DNA from: Shimia gijangensis
GTDB lineage: Bacteria > Pseudomonadota > Alphaproteobacteria > Rhodobacterales > Rhodobacteraceae
Length of the DNA stretch: 64,000 bases
Assembly: GCF_900142085.1 (NCBI RefSeq)
Contig: NZ_FQZQ01000002.1
Span: 186,001 to 250,000, forward strand
Direction: 5' to 3'
Below are positions 60,541 through 64,000 of this stretch, piece after piece (the stretch's first letter is position 1; each line of letters opens with the position of its first letter). Made by a program: the position numbers and the translations under genes. Below the pieces are notes generated by a model that saw nothing but the letters and a program-made list of their open reading frames with translations, was not told the origin of the DNA and did not search any database.

Positions 60541-61107
60541 TTATCCCCGCAGCTTGTGATGCAACAGGATTGGAACCACCAAATCTTCTTCGTCACTTAA
60601 GTGCCTGTCCAGAAAACCACCAATTGCCCCTGTCTCAGTCGACAGAGCAGCCAATTCTGCCGAGGCGTCCTTGGGCGACAACTGCAGCATTTGCAGATAC
60701 CGGTTGGCCTTTGTAGTGAGCCGATGCAACAAAGCATCCAACTCTACATGGTCGTTCTCCAACATTTCCAGCCCTCGTGCGAAACGATCATCTGCAGATA
60801 CAAGTTCGGGAAAGAATTGATGGTCTTCCCACCCGTGATGTCCATGCAGATTACGCACCAAAAGGTTGCCATACTGGCCCAACCGCCCTGCAAACTGCTC
60901 GGGGTCCATGTTATTTTCCAGCGCTTGTTCGATGGATTGATGCAGAATCTGCCCGAGACGGCGAAACATTTGATGGGCACTCATCCAATGTTGAATGGCC
61001 TCGGCGAAATCCGGGTGATCCGGCCATGCTTCGCGCGGATAATCCCGAAGCAGAATTTGCATCTCAGTCGGCAAACTCTGTCTGTTATGAATGTTGTATT
61101 GGGTCAT
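60541..61107 (-). CDS. Hemerythrin-domain protein
   Basis: A 188-residue all-helical protein with the hemerythrin-like metal pattern: MSAHQMFRRL (His about 44), LHGHHGWEDHQFFPEL (HxxxE near 88-95), NDHVELDALLH (near 120) and LDRHLSDEEDLVVPIL (His and acid near 168). It may bind a di-iron centre and sense or store oxygen or NO. Basic helices at the N-terminus (ILLRDYPREAW) are not a membrane signal, so it is cytosolic. No regulator or terminal oxidase partner is nearby. Confidence 0.82.
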   Translation of the reverse strand: MTQYNIHNRQSLPTEMQILLRDYPREAWPDHPDFAEAIQHWMSAHQMFRRLGQILHQSIEQALENNMDPEQFAGRLGQYGNLLVRNLHGHHGWEDHQFFPELVSADDRFARGLEMLENDHVELDALLHRLTTKANRYLQMLQLSPKDASAELAALSTETGAIGGFLDRHLSDEEDLVVPILLHHKLRG

Positions 61108-61180
61108 GCCATTTCAGATGGCGTGTGAGATGTATCGTTACAATATAACGCTATGTGCGCAGGTGAACCGCCTCTGTGCG

Positions 61181-62089
61181 TCACGCACCATAGGCCGTGC
61201 GCCGACGTTTGCGTCCCAGGAGCAAACCGCCGAGGATAAGAGCCAACGAGATGAACAATTGTGGAGGGAGAGTTTCACCAAGCAAAACAGCGCCGAACAG
61301 AACTGACCAAATCGGGACCTGATAGTTCACCAACGACATAAAACTTGGGCCCGCGTCGCGGACAACCTGAACAACCAGAACCTGAGCCAATGCAGTGGGC
61401 AATATCCCCAGATAGAGAAGGGCAGCCAGTGAGAGAGGTGATCCGGCGCCCGGTAGGCCTTCTTGCCACAAGGCCACTGGGACAATCATAAAGGATCCGC
61501 AGATCAGCGCAGCTGTCGCCAGCGACAGCATATTTGTACTGGGGCAAAGCCGCGTTGAAATCGAGCCAAGAGCGTAGCACAACGATGCGAGCAGACAGGC
61601 CATGCGGGCCATTGCCTCAAAATCTGAGCCAAGAGAGCTAAATGCGTCTAACCCAATCAGAACAACGACGCCAACAAAGCCGATACCAAAGCTGATTGTG
61701 CGGCGTATGGTCAGGCGTTCAGCAGGGACAAGGAAATGGGCTATTGGCAGGACAAACAGCGGCACAACCGCCATACAGACACCGGCAAATCCGGAGGCGA
61801 CGTATTTTTGCCCCCAACTCAACAGGGTGAAGGGCATCGCATTTGAAAAGAACCCCATCAGAATCGCAAACGCCCAGATGCGCCGACCTTCAGCATGGCG
61901 CATGTTTGGCAAAGAAATCCCGCTAATACGCAGAACAAAGTACAGCGCCAAGGCTCCCAACGTGATCCGCATGGCAGCAATCGTGAGTGGCCCAAAGTCC
62001 TGCAAAGCCAGCGACACGGACATGAATGATGCGCCCCAGATCACCCCAAGGCTAAGCAGCTTGATCCAGTTGTGCACGCCGGTTTGCAT
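61181..62089 (-). CDS. DMT superfamily permease (EamA family)
   Basis: A 302-residue membrane protein with about ten helices. Two EamA repeats span about residues 10-138 and 155-290. VIWGASFMSVSLALQDFGP at residue 15 and PIWSVLFGAVLLGETLPPQLF near 254 are conserved. Ends with a basic tail LLGRKRRRTAYG. Substrate unknown. It is on the minus strand, downstream of ilvC but separated from it by a terminator. Confidence 0.88.
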   Translation of the reverse strand: MQTGVHNWIKLLSLGVIWGASFMSVSLALQDFGPLTIAAMRITLGALALYFVLRISGISLPNMRHAEGRRIWAFAILMGFFSNAMPFTLLSWGQKYVASGFAGVCMAVVPLFVLPIAHFLVPAERLTIRRTISFGIGFVGVVVLIGLDAFSSLGSDFEAMARMACLLASLCYALGSISTRLCPSTNMLSLATAALICGSFMIVPVALWQEGLPGAGSPLSLAALLYLGILPTALAQVLVVQVVRDAGPSFMSLVNYQVPIWSVLFGAVLLGETLPPQLFISLALILGGLLLGRKRRRTAYGA

Positions 62090-62132
62090 GTCGGCCGGCC
62101 CTTTCCTTGCGAGTTTATCTGATGGGCGATAT

Positions 62133-62160
62133 GAAAAGGGCGCCCCGAATAGGCGCCCTT
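62133..62160 (-). terminator. Rho-independent terminator of ilvC
   Basis: Minus-strand stem AAGGGCGCC (62160-62152) with GGCGCCCTT (62144-62136), a 7-base loop and TTCAT after it. It begins 37 bases beyond the ilvC stop. Confidence 0.8.
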
Positions 62161-62196
62161 TGTCGTTTCAATTGATCTTGATGACAAGCATCCGGA

Positions 62197-63267
<1,071 letters not shown>

Positions 63268-63340
63268 TCAGGAAAGGCGAGTCGTGAGAAGTATAAAAAT
63301 TTGCGTTATTTTGTGATTGTTATTCGTCATTTACTCAATT

Positions 63341-63808
63341 ATGGATGAAATCATGCTGAGTGATCTTGATAGACGCATTATTCGAAATTTGCAGGCAGAG
63401 CCGACACTGTCTTTGCCTGATCTGGCCGACCGCGTAAGCCTGACCACTCCACGATTAGCGCGGCGCTTAGAGAAACTTGAGACCTCGGGTGTATTGCGCG
63501 GCCAGCAGGCGGTGATTGATTGGCGCGCATTGGGTTATGCGGTTGAGGTGTCGCTTCGGATCACATTGGACAAAACCTATGAGAATGCTTTTGACGAATT
63601 TATTTCTGAGGCGCGGAACGTCCCAGAGGTGATCGAAATCCAAACCTTTCTGGGCCGCGTGGATGTGCGCCTTTCGGTGATTGCAAAAGACATGCCGCAT
63701 TATCAGCAAATCTACCGCAGTCGAATTCTGACCCTGCCACATATCGCAGATATTGAGGCCTTGATGCAGGTTGCGCGCATTAAGTCCGACGAGAGCCTGC
63801 CGATATGA
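63341..63808 (+). CDS. Lrp/AsnC-family transcriptional regulator (first of a pair)
   Basis: A 155-residue regulator with N-terminal winged helix-turn-helix (LSDLDRRIIRNLQAEPTLSL... ARRLEKLETSGVLRG) and a C-terminal RAM ligand domain (YAVEVSLRITL...VPEVIEIQTFLGRVDVRLSV). ATG 63341 or ATG 63353 could be the start; neither has a strong Shine-Dalgarno. Divergent placement from ilvC suggests control of that gene, possibly by a branched-chain amino acid. Its stop overlaps the next start. Confidence 0.9.
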   Translation: MDEIMLSDLDRRIIRNLQAEPTLSLPDLADRVSLTTPRLARRLEKLETSGVLRGQQAVIDWRALGYAVEVSLRITLDKTYENAFDEFISEARNVPEVIEIQTFLGRVDVRLSVIAKDMPHYQQIYRSRILTLPHIADIEALMQVARIKSDESLPI

Positions 63809-64000
63809 GCGGTCTGGATGATATGGACCGGGCCCTGCTCAAGGCGCTGGCGCGGGATGCGACACAATCTGCCGGGGCGTTGGGGCGGCGAATGGGATTG
63901 TCACAACCGGCAACGTGGCGGCGCATTCGCAGGCTTTATGATGCAGGCATTATCGAGGGCCGAAGACTTGATCTTGATGCCGAAAAGCTTGGGTTTGGTG
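63805..64000 (+). CDS. Lrp/AsnC-family regulator (second of a pair), cut by window end
   Basis: The first 65 codons of a second regulator begin with MSGLDDMDRALLKALARDAT. A clear helix-turn-helix follows (SAGALGRRMGLSQPATWRRIRRL) up to residue 45 and then the linker. ATGA overlap with the previous stop indicates translational coupling. The ligand-binding RAM domain lies beyond the window, so it cannot be judged. Confidence 0.85.
   Translation, partial: MSGLDDMDRALLKALARDATQSAGALGRRMGLSQPATWRRIRRLYDAGIIEGRRLDLDAEKLGFG

Overview
This 64 kb window reads as chromosomal DNA of a marine alphaproteobacterium of the Rhodobacteraceae (Roseobacter group). The evidence is family content rather than a database match. 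There is a phosphatidylcholine synthase, a Tad/Flp pilus locus with short Flp-type pilins, a vertebrate-type (FdVI-like) 2Fe-2S ferredoxin and a glyQ / small membrane protein / glyS arrangement. A SAM-II riboswitch precedes metZ, a folB-folP-glmM row is present, and a fused NuoE-NuoF-type formate dehydrogenase beta subunit occurs. Coding density is high. I found no tRNA, rRNA, CRISPR array, insertion sequence or prophage. Both ends cut genes: ileS at the left and an Lrp/AsnC regulator at the right.

Layout. 1-2.3 kb: the 3' end of ileS, a strong terminator, ogt and convergent pcs. 2.5-15.4 kb, minus strand: a Tad (tight adherence) locus. In transcription order it has three flp pilin genes, cpaB/rcpC, the secretin cpaC/rcpA, an OmpA-type lipoprotein, tadZ, tadA, tadB, tadC, two TPR lipoproteins (tadD-like), the prepilin peptidase cpaA and an AAA+ ATPase of unknown role. 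The pilin genes form three separate cassettes. Each has its own terminator, a matching Shine-Dalgarno and an equally spaced upstream GG-N10-GC motif that resembles a sigma-54 promoter. A TTAA-N7-TTAA CtrA-like box lies at the head. 15.7-27 kb: lytic transglycosylase, L-serine deaminase, two glutathione-linked genes (a GST and gor), a MarR regulator with a striking operator, rpiA, and the membrane quality-control set hflK-hflC-DUF2065-degP. 26.4-28.7 kb: a peptidoglycan-binding lipoprotein, a remnant of the DnaE2 C-terminus, ferredoxin and an FG-GAP protein. 28.7-42.9 kb: purD, xseA, an AlkB-like hydroxylase, formate dehydrogenase beta, YhhN, ftsY, a DMT permease, yciB, a second GST, riboswitch-metZ, a 2OG-Fe(II) oxygenase and folE2. 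43-55.7 kb: trkH, a ThDP enzyme, a trypsin-fold protein that has lost catalytic residues, glyQ-DUF6446-gltS-glyS and an atypical PPDK paralogue. 55.8-64 kb: a cell-wall hydrolase, folB-folP-glmM, small secreted and hemerythrin proteins, a DMT permease, ilvC and a pair of overlapping Lrp genes.

How the genes fit together. The minus-strand Tad block makes a complete secretion engine: TadA motor, TadB/C platform, TadZ localiser, secretin, pilotin-like and TPR lipoproteins, and peptidase. It lacks the TadE/F/G pseudopilins, which must lie elsewhere if the pilus is functional. The hflK/hflC/DUF2065 genes overlap by four bases and run into a periplasmic Do protease, so they form a membrane-protein quality-control unit. 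FolB-FolP-GlmM combines folate and cell-wall precursor synthesis, and FolE2 is nearby. Most of the window is ordinary core genome. The most unusual items are the repeated pilin cassettes with their structured leaders, the MarR double operator, the DnaE2 fragment, the pseudo-protease, the tandem riboswitch-terminator and the Tad-linked AAA+ ATPase.
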